Part shown: piece after piece, positions 47,404-55,882 of the stretch
How the letters are laid out: each line of letters begins with the position of its first letter
Numbering within the stretch: the stretch's first letter is position 1
Assembly: GCF_002802875.1 (NCBI RefSeq)
Contig: NZ_PEBI01000002.1
Span: 261,353 to 325,352 of the forward strand
Direction: 5' to 3'
Length of the DNA stretch: 64,000 nucleotides
From: Bifidobacterium primatium
Lineage (GTDB): Bacteria; Actinomycetota; Actinomycetes; Actinomycetales; Bifidobacteriaceae
Position numbers and translations under genes: made by a program
The notes under the pieces: model-generated
The model's database searches: none
What the model was told of the DNA's origin: nothing
What the model saw: only the letters and a program-made list of their open reading frames with translations

Positions 47404-50139
47404 GTGGTCGCAGCTAAGAAGAAGGCCGAAGCAGCCGCAGCAGAACCGCAGGTCAATGAAGTCCCGTCCGCTGAGCAGGAAGTCGACGCCCTGGTCAAGA
47501 AGGCGCAGGTCGCCCTCAAGAAGTTCGAGGAGCTCAACCAGGAGCAGGTCGACCACATCGTCGCCAAGGCTTCCGTCGCCGCGCTGAACAAGCACCTCGT
47601 GCTCGCCAAGCTCGCCGTCGAGGAGACCAAGCGTGGTCTGGTGGAGGACAAGGCCACCAAGAACATCTTCGCGTGTGAGCACATCACCAACTACCTGGCA
47701 GGTCAGAAGACCGTCGGCATCATCCGTGAGGACGACGTCGAAGGCATCACCGAGATCGCCGAGCCCGTCGGCGTGGTCGCCGGCGTCACCCCGGTCACCA
47801 ACCCGACCTCCACCGCCATCTTCAAGTCCCTCATCGCCCTGAAGACCCGCTGCCCGATCGTCTTCGGCTTCCACCCCGGCGCCCAGAAGTGCTCCGTAGA
47901 AGCCGCCCGCATCGTGCGCGACGCCGCCATCAAGGCCGGCGCCCCCGAGGACTGCATCCAGTGGATCGAGCACCCGTCCATCGATGCCACCGGCGCCCTG
48001 ATGAAGCACCCCGGCGTCGCCACCATCCTCGCCACCGGCGGCCCCGGCATGGTCAAGGCCGCGTATACCTCCGGCAAGCCCGCCCTCGGTGTGGGCGCCG
48101 GCAACGCCCCGGCCTACGTCGCCCCGGACGCCGACATCGTGCGCACCGCCAACGACCTCATCCTCTCCAAGCACTTCGACTACGGCATGATCTGCGCCAC
48201 CGAGCAGGCCGTCATCGCCGACAAGTCCGTGTACGAGCCGCTGCTGGCCGAACTCAAGAAGCGCAAGGCCTACTTCGTCAACAAGGAGGAGAAGGCCAAG
48301 CTCGAGAAGTTCGTGTTCGGCGTCACCGCCTACGAGAGCCCGGACCAGAAGACCAAGCTCAACGCCTGGGTACCCGGCAAGTCCCCGCAGGCCATCGCCC
48401 ACGCCGCCGGCTTCGAGATTCCGTCCGACGCCACCATCCTCGCCGCCGAGTGCAAGGAGGTCGGTGAGATGGAGCCGCTCACCATGGAGAAGCTCTCCCC
48501 GATCCAGGCCTTCCTGAAGTCCGACAACAAGGAGCAGGCCTTCGAGATGTGCGAGCAGATGCTCGTGCACGGCGCCGGCCACACCGCCGCCATCCACACG
48601 AACGACCAGGCCCTGGTCGATGAGTACGGCAACCGCATGCACGCCTGCCGCATCATCTGGAACCAGCCTTCCTCCCTCGGCGGCATCGGCGACATCTACA
48701 ACGCCATCGCTCCGTCGCTGACCCTCGGCTGCGGCTCCTACGGCGGCAACTCGGTCTCCGGCAACGTCCAGGCCGTCAACCTCATCAACATCAAGCGCGT
48801 CGCTCGGAGGAACAACAACATGCAGTGGTTCAAGATCCCGGCCAAGACCTACTTCGAGCCGAACGCCATCAAGTACCTGCGCGACATGGCCGACGTCAAC
48901 CGCGTCGTCATCGTCTGCGACAAGGTCATGCTCGACCTGGGCGTCGTGGAGAAGGCCATCCAGCAGCTGCGCCTGCGCACGAACAACGTGCAGTACCGCA
49001 TCATCGACTACGTCGAGCCCGAGCCCTCGGTCGAGACCGTCGAGCGCGGCGCCGCCATGATGCGCGACGAGTTCCAGCCCGACACCATCATCGCCATCGG
49101 CGGCGGCTCCCCGATGGACGCCTCCAAGATCATGTGGCTGCTCTACGAGCACCCGGAAATCGAGTTCGCCGACATCCGCGAGAAGTTCTTCGATATCCGC
49201 AAGCGCGCGTTCAAGCTGCCCGCCCTCGGCAAGAAGGCCCGCCTGGTCTGCATCCCGACCTCGTCCGGCACCGGCTCCGAAGTCACGCCGTTCGCCGTGA
49301 TCACCGATCACAAGACCGGCTACAAGTACCCGGTCACCGATTACGCGCTGACCCCGTCCGTGGCCATCGTCGACCCGGTGCTCGCCCGCACCCAGCCGCG
49401 CAAGCTGGCCTCCGACTCCGGCTTCGACGCCCTGACCCACTCCTTCGAGGCCTTCGTCTCGGTGTATGCCAACGACTTCACCGACGGCATGGCGCTGCAC
49501 GCCGCCAAGCTGATCTGGGAGAACCTCGAGACCTCCGTGAAGGAGGGCGCCGCCAACCCGATGGCCCAGGAGAAGATGCACAACGCCGCCACCATGGCCG
49601 GCATGGCGTTCGGCTCCGCGTTCCTCGGCATGTGCCACGGCATGGCCCACACCATCGGCGCCCTGTGCCACATCGCCCACGGCCGCACCAACTCCATCCT
49701 GCTGCCGTACGTCATCCGTTACAACGGCCAGCTCCCCGACGAGCCGACCAGCTGGCCGAAGTACAACAAGTACGTGGCCCCGCAGCGCTACCAGGAGATC
49801 GCCAAGAACCTTGGCATCGACCCGGGCAAGACCGTCGAGGAAGGCGTCGAGAACCTGGCCCGCGCCGTCGAGGACTACCGCGACAACAAGCTGGGCATGG
49901 ACCGTTCCTTCCAGGCCGCCGGCGTTGACGAGGACTACTTCTGGAGCGTGCTCGAGCAGATCGGCATGCGCGCCTACGAGGACCAGTGCACCCCGGCCAA
50001 CCCGCGCATCCCGATGATCGAGGACATGAAGGACATCGCCATCGCCGCCTACTACGGCGTGCCGCAGGCCGAAGGCCACCGTCTGCGCATCGAGCGCGAA
50101 GGCGCCGCCTCGGTCGAGGAAGCCTCCCAGCGCGACTGA
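47404..50139 (+). CDS. adhE: Bifunctional acetaldehyde-CoA/alcohol dehydrogenase
   Basis: A 911-aa fusion. The N-terminal ALDH domain (about residues 20-460) turns acetyl-CoA to acetaldehyde, with its catalytic Cys in DYGMICATEQAVIAD. The C-terminal iron ADH domain (about 480-900) makes ethanol and shows IIAIGGGSPMDASKIMWL, IPTSSGTGSEVTPFAVI and the metal histidines in MCHGMAHTIGALCHIAHGRT. It re-oxidises NADH in fermentation and assembles as spirosomes. GTG 47404 follows AAGGAGGACAC, which decides the start; the frame is open upstream. Regulation by Rex is likely. Confidence 0.97.
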   Translation: MVAAKKKAEAAAAEPQVNEVPSAEQEVDALVKKAQVALKKFEELNQEQVDHIVAKASVAALNKHLVLAKLAVEETKRGLVEDKATKNIFACEHITNYLAGQKTVGIIREDDVEGITEIAEPVGVVAGVTPVTNPTSTAIFKSLIALKTRCPIVFGFHPGAQKCSVEAARIVRDAAIKAGAPEDCIQWIEHPSIDATGALMKHPGVATILATGGPGMVKAAYTSGKPALGVGAGNAPAYVAPDADIVRTANDLILSKHFDYGMICATEQAVIADKSVYEPLLAELKKRKAYFVNKEEKAKLEKFVFGVTAYESPDQKTKLNAWVPGKSPQAIAHAAGFEIPSDATILAAECKEVGEMEPLTMEKLSPIQAFLKSDNKEQAFEMCEQMLVHGAGHTAAIHTNDQALVDEYGNRMHACRIIWNQPSSLGGIGDIYNAIAPSLTLGCGSYGGNSVSGNVQAVNLINIKRVARRNNNMQWFKIPAKTYFEPNAIKYLRDMADVNRVVIVCDKVMLDLGVVEKAIQQLRLRTNNVQYRIIDYVEPEPSVETVERGAAMMRDEFQPDTIIAIGGGSPMDASKIMWLLYEHPEIEFADIREKFFDIRKRAFKLPALGKKARLVCIPTSSGTGSEVTPFAVITDHKTGYKYPVTDYALTPSVAIVDPVLARTQPRKLASDSGFDALTHSFEAFVSVYANDFTDGMALHAAKLIWENLETSVKEGAANPMAQEKMHNAATMAGMAFGSAFLGMCHGMAHTIGALCHIAHGRTNSILLPYVIRYNGQLPDEPTSWPKYNKYVAPQRYQEIAKNLGIDPGKTVEEGVENLARAVEDYRDNKLGMDRSFQAAGVDEDYFWSVLEQIGMRAYEDQCTPANPRIPMIEDMKDIAIAAYYGVPQAEGHRLRIEREGAASVEEASQRD

Positions 50140-50219
50140 CGTCCTCCTGAATCCATGATCGGCGGCCGTTGGTTTGTCGACCGCCGATCATGACCCTCCG
50201 ACTCCTTGGAGCCGGCATC

Positions 50220-50253
50220 AACCCCCGCTGCGTTTCCCTGCAGCGGGGGTTTC
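50220..50253 (+). terminator. Terminator of adhE
   Basis: AACCCCCGCTGC pairs exactly with GCAGCGGGGGTT around an 8-nt loop, followed by TTTC. A first hairpin (CATGATCGGCGG / CCGCCGATCATG type, near 50154-50192) precedes it. Confidence 0.85.
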
Positions 50254-50280
50254 TTCGTATCCGTACCTTCGTTTCCTCGT

Positions 50281-50344
50281 AATTTGGTAACCCCGTTCAT
50301 AAAGAACCGATTTTGGCGGTCCTGATGAACGGTTCGACCAAATT
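50281..50344. repeat. Palindromic repeat family, copy A
   Basis: AATTTGGT (50281) and ACCAAATT (50337-50344) end a 64-bp near-palindrome whose arms contain GTTCATAAAGAACCG and the matching GATGAACGGTTCG. Copies B and C at 58.7 and 59.9 kb share the TTGGT--GAACC-TTCATAA core. Confidence 0.7.
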
Positions 50345-50351
50345 GCGAATC

Positions 50352-50381
50352 ACTCCGCCTTGGCGATGGCCTCGGCGATCG
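50352..50381. repeat. 30-nt direct repeat, left copy (alsD 3' end remnant)
   Basis: These 30 bases are identical, and in the same orientation, to 56857-56886, the last 10 codons of alsD without its stop (IAEAIAKAE on the minus strand). The left copy directly touches the stop codon of the activase gene. Right after it, TGA would have been the old alsD stop. Confidence 0.85.
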
Positions 50382-51239
50382 TCAGAAATAGGCCCGTACG
50401 CCGTTGTCGATGAATATCCGGCGATAGTCGGTCAGGTCCTCCTCGTGCAATGCCGGTACGCCGGTCATGGCGTAGGTGCGTCCGAGCATTTCGTATTTGC
50501 GTTCGCCGAATTGGTGGAACGGCAGTAGCTGGACGGTGTCGATCTGCATCGAGCGAAGCAGAGTCGAGAAGGCTTGTGCATCCTCCGGTGTGTTGTTCAC
50601 TCCGGGTATCACGGGGATGCGCACGCAAATCTCCATCCCGCGTTCGACGGCGCTGGCGAGGTTTTTCAATGGCAGGTCATTGTATCCTCCCACCCAGCGT
50701 TTATGGGCCTTCCTGTCATGATGCTTGACATCGATGAGCAGATAGTCGAGCTCGTCCAACGCCCGGTTGAAGATGGGCGGAGCCACATGACCGGTCGTCT
50801 CCATGGCCGTGGCGATGCCGCGTCGTCTCAACTCTCGCAGCAGAGGGATGGAGAACCGGTGCTGCATGAGGGCCTCGCCGCCCGACAGCGTCACTCCGCC
50901 GCCCGATTCCTCGTAGAAGTCCCTGTCCTGTTCGCAGATGTCCGCGACCTCGTCGATGGTGTAGTACTTTCCCTCGATGGTGGTCTCGCCGGTTCTCGGA
51001 TCGGTCAGCGTCTCGACGCAGGGATTGATGGATTCCGGGTTGGCGCACCACGGGCAATGCAGCGGGCATCCCTTGAAGAACACGGTGGTGCGTATGCCGG
51101 GGCCGTCATTGGTGGAGAATTTCTGGATGTTGAAAATCAATCCTGTGCCGGTTTTTTCAGCCGTGCATGGACGGAAGATGGCCGTGGTGGTCCGTGCGGG
51201 GGCTGCATTCAGAGGATTCGTCATTGTGGTAGTCATCAT
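50382..51239 (-). CDS. Glycyl-radical enzyme activase (radical SAM)
   Basis: A 285-aa radical-SAM enzyme. GLIFNIQKFSTNDGPGIRTT leads to C58-x3-C62-x2-C65 (GCPLHCPWCANPES), which binds the 4Fe-4S cluster; GGGVTLSGGEALMQ binds SAM (GGEA in place of the common GGEP). It generates the glycyl radical on a partner. Unlike most activases of non-PFL glycyl-radical enzymes it has no ferredoxin-like insertion after the CX3CX2C motif. It is divergent from deoR and lies in the same cassette as the glycyl-radical enzyme at 52540, so it probably serves that enzyme, not the housekeeping PFL. GAAAGG precedes ATG 51239. Confidence 0.9.
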   Translation of the reverse strand: MMTTTMTNPLNAAPARTTTAIFRPCTAEKTGTGLIFNIQKFSTNDGPGIRTTVFFKGCPLHCPWCANPESINPCVETLTDPRTGETTIEGKYYTIDEVADICEQDRDFYEESGGGVTLSGGEALMQHRFSIPLLRELRRRGIATAMETTGHVAPPIFNRALDELDYLLIDVKHHDRKAHKRWVGGYNDLPLKNLASAVERGMEICVRIPVIPGVNNTPEDAQAFSTLLRSMQIDTVQLLPFHQFGERKYEMLGRTYAMTGVPALHEEDLTDYRRIFIDNGVRAYF

Positions 51240-51259
51240 TGAAACCTTTCCTTACTGCG

Positions 51260-51306
51260 ATAATAACTAATGAATGAAAGTAAATCAACTTACGAACGAA
51301 AATAAA
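51260..51306 (-). promoter_or_regulatory. Activase promoter with two repeated operator-like motifs
   Basis: On the minus strand TTGATT (51288-51283), a 17-nt spacer and TATTAT (51265-51260) form the promoter. The plus-strand motifs TGAATGAAAGTAAA (51271-51284) and ACGAACGAAAATAAA (51292-51306) lie 22 bp apart; the first fills the spacer. A related motif lies before the glycyl-radical gene, so these are likely sites of the DeoR-type regulator encoded next door. Confidence 0.65.
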
Positions 51307-51448
51307 TAGTGATGATGATGTCTTTGGGGCGAGGCGATGAAGATATATGCGGGGTACTGCGGCTGGTTGCGTTCGCAGGGTGTTTGGATTCCGTATGTCG
51401 AAGCTATGTTATGGTTGCGAAAGAAGACTTACTGCGTTGGGAGATGAC

Positions 51449-52201
51449 ATGGCGACGATGAAGCGAGAAGGCCGCATTCTTGAACTGCTGACCGAGCGCA
51501 AGCGCATTGAGGTCGCCCGGCTCGCCGAGGAATTGGGGGTCTCGCAGGTCACCGTCCGCAAGGATCTCAACGACCTGGAGCGGCGTGGCATCATCAGCCG
51601 TGAGCATGGATACGCCATGTTGAGAAGCGCCGACGACGTGGAGGGGCGTCTCGCCTACCACTATGAGGAGAAGCGCAAGATCGCCGGGCGTGCCGCGGAA
51701 TGCGTGTCCGACGGCGATGTGGTGATGGTCGAAAGCGGAAGCTGCTGTGCATTGCTGGCCGCCGAGCTCGCGGAGACGAAGAAGGACCTCACCATCATCA
51801 CCAACAGCGCGTTCATCGCCGGATATATCCGCGGCAAGTCGAATGTGCAGATCATTCTTCTGGGCGGCATATACCAGCAGGATTCCCAGGTGATGGTGGG
51901 GCCGATGCTGGAACAGTGCATGAAGGGGCTGTATGTGGATGTGCTGTTCGTCGGCGCGGACGGGTACAGCCCCCGGGCCGGATTCTCCAGCCGGGACCAT
52001 ATGCGCGCGCAGGCCGTTCATGACATGGCCGCCCATGCCGGTCGGGTCGCCGTGGTGACCGAAAGCGAGAAGTTCGCCAGGCGCTCCACGGTTCCCTTGG
52101 ATTTCAATGGGCTTGACTGCATGGTCGTCACCGATGCGAGCGTCGGGATGGAGGTCGCCGGCTCGCTTGCCGATGCCGGGATCACGTTGATCACCGTCTG
52201 A
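51449..52201 (+). CDS. DeoR/GlpR-family transcriptional regulator
   Basis: A 250-aa protein. The N-terminal winged helix shows RILELLTERKRIEVARLAEE, LGVSQVTVRKDLNDLERRGI and ISREHGYAML. The C-terminal sugar-phosphate sensor domain has VMVESGSCCALLAAELAE, TIITNSAFIAGYI and VLFVGADGYSPRAGFSSRD. Such regulators usually repress and are released by a sugar phosphate. GGGAGATGAC precedes ATG 51449; the frame is open upstream. It lies between the divergent activase and the glycyl-radical enzyme and has its own terminator. Confidence 0.93.
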   Translation: MATMKREGRILELLTERKRIEVARLAEELGVSQVTVRKDLNDLERRGIISREHGYAMLRSADDVEGRLAYHYEEKRKIAGRAAECVSDGDVVMVESGSCCALLAAELAETKKDLTIITNSAFIAGYIRGKSNVQIILLGGIYQQDSQVMVGPMLEQCMKGLYVDVLFVGADGYSPRAGFSSRDHMRAQAVHDMAAHAGRVAVVTESEKFARRSTVPLDFNGLDCMVVTDASVGMEVAGSLADAGITLITV

Positions 52202-52236
52202 CGGGATTGCCGTCCTGGGGGAATCTGAGGCTGATG

Positions 52237-52264
52237 GGCCGGGGTGTATGCCTCGGCCTTTTTT
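52237..52264 (+). terminator. Terminator of the DeoR-type gene
   Basis: GGCCGGGG pairs with CCTCGGCC (one G-U) around TGTATG, followed by TTTTTT. It separates deoR transcription from the next promoter. Confidence 0.8.
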
Positions 52265-52367
52265 CGTATGCCGGACGGGTGTCGACACGCCGACCGGTCG
52301 GTCGGGTGTTGTTGGCGTCCATGCGGGAAATCCTTGTCTTTGTTGGCCTTGAGTATATTTGAATCAG

Positions 52368-52434
52368 TTTTTACTTTCGAATGAAAGAAAAAACTATTAC
52401 GAAAATTGACAATCGAAATTTGTTTCGATATATT
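52368..52434 (+). promoter_or_regulatory. Promoter and operators of the glycyl-radical enzyme operon
   Basis: TTGACA (52406-52411), a 17-nt spacer and TATATT (52429-52434) are close to the consensus promoter. The spacer holds a perfect palindrome ATCGAAA-TTTG-TTTCGAT (52412-52429). Just upstream TTTTTACTTTC-GAAT-GAAAGAAAAAA (52368-52393) is an inverted repeat related to the motifs before the activase. A strong promoter with operators in the spacer points to tight repression. Confidence 0.8.
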
Positions 52435-52539
52435 GAAAACCGTCAAGCCGCACGGCACGGATGACGGAAAGCAATGAAGACGTCGCCGGGTGCATCCCGA
52501 TGCAGTGAAGTACGCGGCAATCAGAAAGGACAGACGGCC

Positions 52540-54954
52540 ATGAATGAAGAACATTTCGGCAGGCTCACCCCACGAATGAATTCGCTGCGCGACCAGCTTC
52601 TCGACGCCGAACCGCAGGTCGACGTCGAGCGTGCGATGATCACCACCGAGGTATATCGAGACAACGCCGACCAGCCTCTCGCGCTGAAGCGCGCGATCAT
52701 GCTCAAGCGCGTACTCGAGGAGATGACCATCTTCATCGAACCCGAGACGCTGATCGCCGGAAACCAGGCCTCCACCAACCGCGGCGCCCCGATCTTCCCC
52801 GAATACGCCATGAGTTGGGTCATCGACGAGCTCGACAAGTTCGACAAGCGCGACGGCGACCGGTTCACCATCACCGAGGAGAACAAGGAGAAGCTGCATT
52901 CCATTGCGCCATTCTGGGAGCACAACACGCTGCTCGACCGCGGTCTGGCGGCGTTCCCTCCGCATTCCAAGCTGTTCTACGATCTCGGCATCATCAAATC
53001 CGAAGGCAACATCACCTCGGGAGACGCCCACTGCGCGGTGAACTACGCCGGCGTATTGTCGCAGGGCCTCAAGGGATATGCGATGCGGGCGCAGCGCAAG
53101 CTCGACGAACTCGACCTCACCGACTACCGCAACATTCACAAGAGCTACTTCTACCGTGCGATCCTCATGGTGGTGGACGCCATGCGCGAGTTCGCCGGAC
53201 GTTACGCCGCACTGGCCCGGCGGCAGGCGGCGACGGCCTCGCCGGACCGCGCCCGGGAATTGGAGCGGATGGCCGCGGCGCTCGACCGCGTGCCCTACGA
53301 GCCGGCACGCACCCTGCGCGAGGCTGTGCAGTCCGTATGGCTGGTGCATCTGGTGCTGCAGATCGAATCCAACGGCCACAGCCTGTCATATGGTCGCATG
53401 GATCAGTACCTCGATCCGTTCTACGAGGCCGATCTCAAGGCCGGCCGCATCACCGAGGACGAGGCCGCCGAGCTCATGAGCAACCTGTGGCTCAAGACCT
53501 ACACCATCAACAAGATCCGCTCCTGGAGCCACACGCAGTTCTCCGCCGGCTCGCCGCTCTACCAGAACGTCACCGTCGGCGGCCAGAAGCTCGTGGACGA
53601 CAAGCCCGTGGACGCCACGAACCCGATGAGCTGGCTCATCCTCAAGACCGTGGCGCAATGCCATCTGACCCAGCCGAACCTCACCGTCCGCTACCATGCG
53701 AACCTGCCCGACGACTTCATGAACGAATGCATCGAGGTCGTCCGCTGCGGATTCGGCATGCCGGCGTTCAACGACGACGAGATCATCATCCCCAGCTTCA
53801 TCAACAAGGGCGTGAAACGGGAGGACGCCTACAACTACAGCGCCATCGGATGTGTGGAGACCGCGGTTCCCGGCAAATGGGGCTACCGCTGCACCGGCAT
53901 GAGCTTCCTGAACTTCCCGAAGGCGCTGCTCATCGCCATGAACGATGGCGTCGACCCGGCAAGCGGCACCAAGCTTGTGGAGGGCATCGGCCACTTCCGC
54001 GATTTCACGAGCTTCGAACAGGTCATGGCCTGCTGGGACAAGGTCATCCGTGAAATGGCACGCCAGTGTGTGATCATCGATGCCACCTGCGACATGGTGC
54101 TCGAACAGGACACTGCCGATATCCTCTGCTCCGCCCTGACCGACGACTGCATCGAACGCGGCCTCAACATGAAGGAGGGTGGTTCGGTCTACGATTTCAT
54201 CTCCGATCTGCAGGTCGGCATCGCCAATCTGGCCGACAGTCTCGCCGCGATGAAGAAGGTGGTCTTCGAGGACAAGGTCGTGACACCGTCGGAACTCTGG
54301 AACGCACTCGAGGCGAACTTCGAGGGCGCCACCAACGAACGAATCCGCCAGCTGCTGCAGCAGGCGCCGAAATACGGCAATGACAATGACTACGTCGACT
54401 CGCTGATTCGTCAGGCATACGACATCTACATCGACGAGATGAAGAAGTACCACAACACGCGGTACGGCCGCGGCCCCATCGGCGGCGTGTACTATGCGGG
54501 CACCAGCTCCATTTCCGCCAACGTGCCGCAGGGTGCCGGCACCCTCGCCACTCCCGATGGCCGTAAGGCCGGGGAGGCGCTGGCCGAAGGATGCAGCCCA
54601 TCGCACGGTGCCGACCTCTATGGTCCCACCGCGGTGTTCAAGAGCGTCTCCAAGCTGCCGACGGAAGACATCACCGGTGGTGTATTGCTCAACCAGAAAA
54701 TGACGCCGCAGGTGCTTGCCAAGCCGGAGAACCGGAGGAAGCTCGCCTTCGCCACCCGCACGTTCTTCGACCGCCTTCACGGCTACCACGTGCAGTACAA
54801 CGTGGTCTCGCGCGAAACACTCATCGATGCGCAGAAGCATCCCGAACGCCATCGCGACCTCATCGTCCGCGTCGCTGGATACAGCGCGTTCTTCACCGTG
54901 CTCTCCCGCGCCACGCAGAACGACATCATCGAGCGTACCGAGCAGACGCTCTGA
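52540..54954 (+). CDS. Glycyl-radical enzyme of the PflD/dehydratase-like group
   Basis: An 804-aa enzyme. The glycyl radical site is G780 in VRVAGYSAFFTVLSR. The thiyl site is C438 in SAIGCVETAVPGK; the GCVE motif with E440 is that of eliminases/dehydratases, whereas true pyruvate formate-lyase has two adjacent cysteines. PFL activity is therefore unlikely. The N-terminal PFL-like domain (EPETLIAGNQASTNRGAPIF; EGNITSGDAHCAVNYAGVL) is complete. In E. coli, relatives (YbiW, PflD) also sit next to FSA-type aldolases. AAAGGACAGACGGCC precedes ATG 52540. The aldolase gene follows 60 nt later. The substrate is not proven; a sugar phosphate or anhydro-sugar phosphate is inferred from the neighbours. 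Confidence 0.9.
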   Translation: MNEEHFGRLTPRMNSLRDQLLDAEPQVDVERAMITTEVYRDNADQPLALKRAIMLKRVLEEMTIFIEPETLIAGNQASTNRGAPIFPEYAMSWVIDELDKFDKRDGDRFTITEENKEKLHSIAPFWEHNTLLDRGLAAFPPHSKLFYDLGIIKSEGNITSGDAHCAVNYAGVLSQGLKGYAMRAQRKLDELDLTDYRNIHKSYFYRAILMVVDAMREFAGRYAALARRQAATASPDRARELERMAAALDRVPYEPARTLREAVQSVWLVHLVLQIESNGHSLSYGRMDQYLDPFYEADLKAGRITEDEAAELMSNLWLKTYTINKIRSWSHTQFSAGSPLYQNVTVGGQKLVDDKPVDATNPMSWLILKTVAQCHLTQPNLTVRYHANLPDDFMNECIEVVRCGFGMPAFNDDEIIIPSFINKGVKREDAYNYSAIGCVETAVPGKWGYRCTGMSFLNFPKALLIAMNDGVDPASGTKLVEGIGHFRDFTSFEQVMACWDKVIREMARQCVIIDATCDMVLEQDTADILCSALTDDCIERGLNMKEGGSVYDFISDLQVGIANLADSLAAMKKVVFEDKVVTPSELWNALEANFEGATNERIRQLLQQAPKYGNDNDYVDSLIRQAYDIYIDEMKKYHNTRYGRGPIGGVYYAGTSSISANVPQGAGTLATPDGRKAGEALAEGCSPSHGADLYGPTAVFKSVSKLPTEDITGGVLLNQKMTPQVLAKPENRRKLAFATRTFFDRLHGYHVQYNVVSRETLIDAQKHPERHRDLIVRVAGYSAFFTVLSRATQNDIIERTEQTL

Positions 54955-55014
54955 GCACCGACGAAACCAATGCCTGATTTATCAAACCAGCAGTAATGAA
55001 AGGAAAAAAATATC

Positions 55015-55692
55015 ATGAAGCTGCTTATCGATGACGCCGATGTCGACGCCATCACCCGTCTGATCGACTACTATCCCATCGACGGCGTGACCACCAATCC
55101 CTCCATCCTGGCAAAGTCCGGACGTCAGCCATTCGACGTGCTCAAGGAAATCCGCGCCATCATCGGCCCCGACGACGAACTCCATGCCCAGGTCGTCGCC
55201 CGCGACGCCGCCGGCATGATCGAGGACGCCAAACGCATCGTCGGCGAGCTCGGTCCGAACACCTTCGCCAAAGTCCCCAGCGTTCCCGAAGGCTTCAAGG
55301 CCATGAAAGCGCTGTCCGCCGCCGGCGTGCCCATCACCGCCACGGCAATCTACACACCACTGCAGGCGTTCATCGCCGCCAAGTCAGGAGCCTCATATGC
55401 TGCCCCCTACATCAATCGCATCGACAATATGGGATATGACGGCGTGGCCGTCGCCTGTGCCATCCATGACATCTTCCGGGCCAATGATTTCGACTGCGAC
55501 GTGCTCGCGGCCAGCTTCAAGAACTCGCAGCAGGTGCTCGAACTGGCCAGGCATGGCGTAGGCGCCTCCACCGTGGCCTCCTCGGTGATCGACGGATTGG
55601 TGAGGAACTCGGCCATCGACGCCGCAGTCGACGCCTTCACCGCTGATTTCGAAGGTCTTGTCGGCGCCGGCAGGACCATGGCCACCTGCTGA
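55015..55692 (+). CDS. Fructose-6-phosphate aldolase/TalC-type transaldolase
   Basis: A 225-aa protein of FSA length. It starts MKLLIDDADVDAITRLIDYY, then GVTTNPSILAKSG. The Schiff-base lysine is K86 in FAKVPSVPEGFKAMKAL, and TAIYTPLQAFIAAKSGASYA and APYINRIDNMG complete the site. FSA cleaves fructose-6-P or 1-deoxy-fructose-6-P like substrates into glyceraldehyde-3-P and a dihydroxy- or hydroxyacetone. AAAGGAAAAAAATATC precedes ATG. It follows the glycyl-radical enzyme by 60 nt in one operon. Housekeeping transaldolase is longer (about 360 aa), so this is not it. Confidence 0.92.
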   Translation: MKLLIDDADVDAITRLIDYYPIDGVTTNPSILAKSGRQPFDVLKEIRAIIGPDDELHAQVVARDAAGMIEDAKRIVGELGPNTFAKVPSVPEGFKAMKALSAAGVPITATAIYTPLQAFIAAKSGASYAAPYINRIDNMGYDGVAVACAIHDIFRANDFDCDVLAASFKNSQQVLELARHGVGASTVASSVIDGLVRNSAIDAAVDAFTADFEGLVGAGRTMATC

Positions 55693-55882
55693 CGGCACCC
55701 ATTCGAACGGGCGGCATCCGCATCGCGAATGCCGCACCAATCCATCCGGCCGCAGCGTGGCGGCCGGACATGCCATCGATGCCAAGGCCGAGTCGCCACG
55801 ACTTCCTTTCTTCCATCGTGACGATCGACCGGCGTCGATGGCTTCCATATATGCATGAACCATAATGCAAAGGAGCATTATC

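Noticed and set aside
47383-50079. An 898-codon minus-strand frame opposite adhE
   Set aside because: The same codon-bias artefact; the plus strand is unmistakably adhE.
52540-54954. Annotation as pyruvate formate-lyase (pflB)
   Set aside because: The active site has GCVE with a single cysteine; true PFL has two adjacent cysteines. The neighbours also do not fit PFL.
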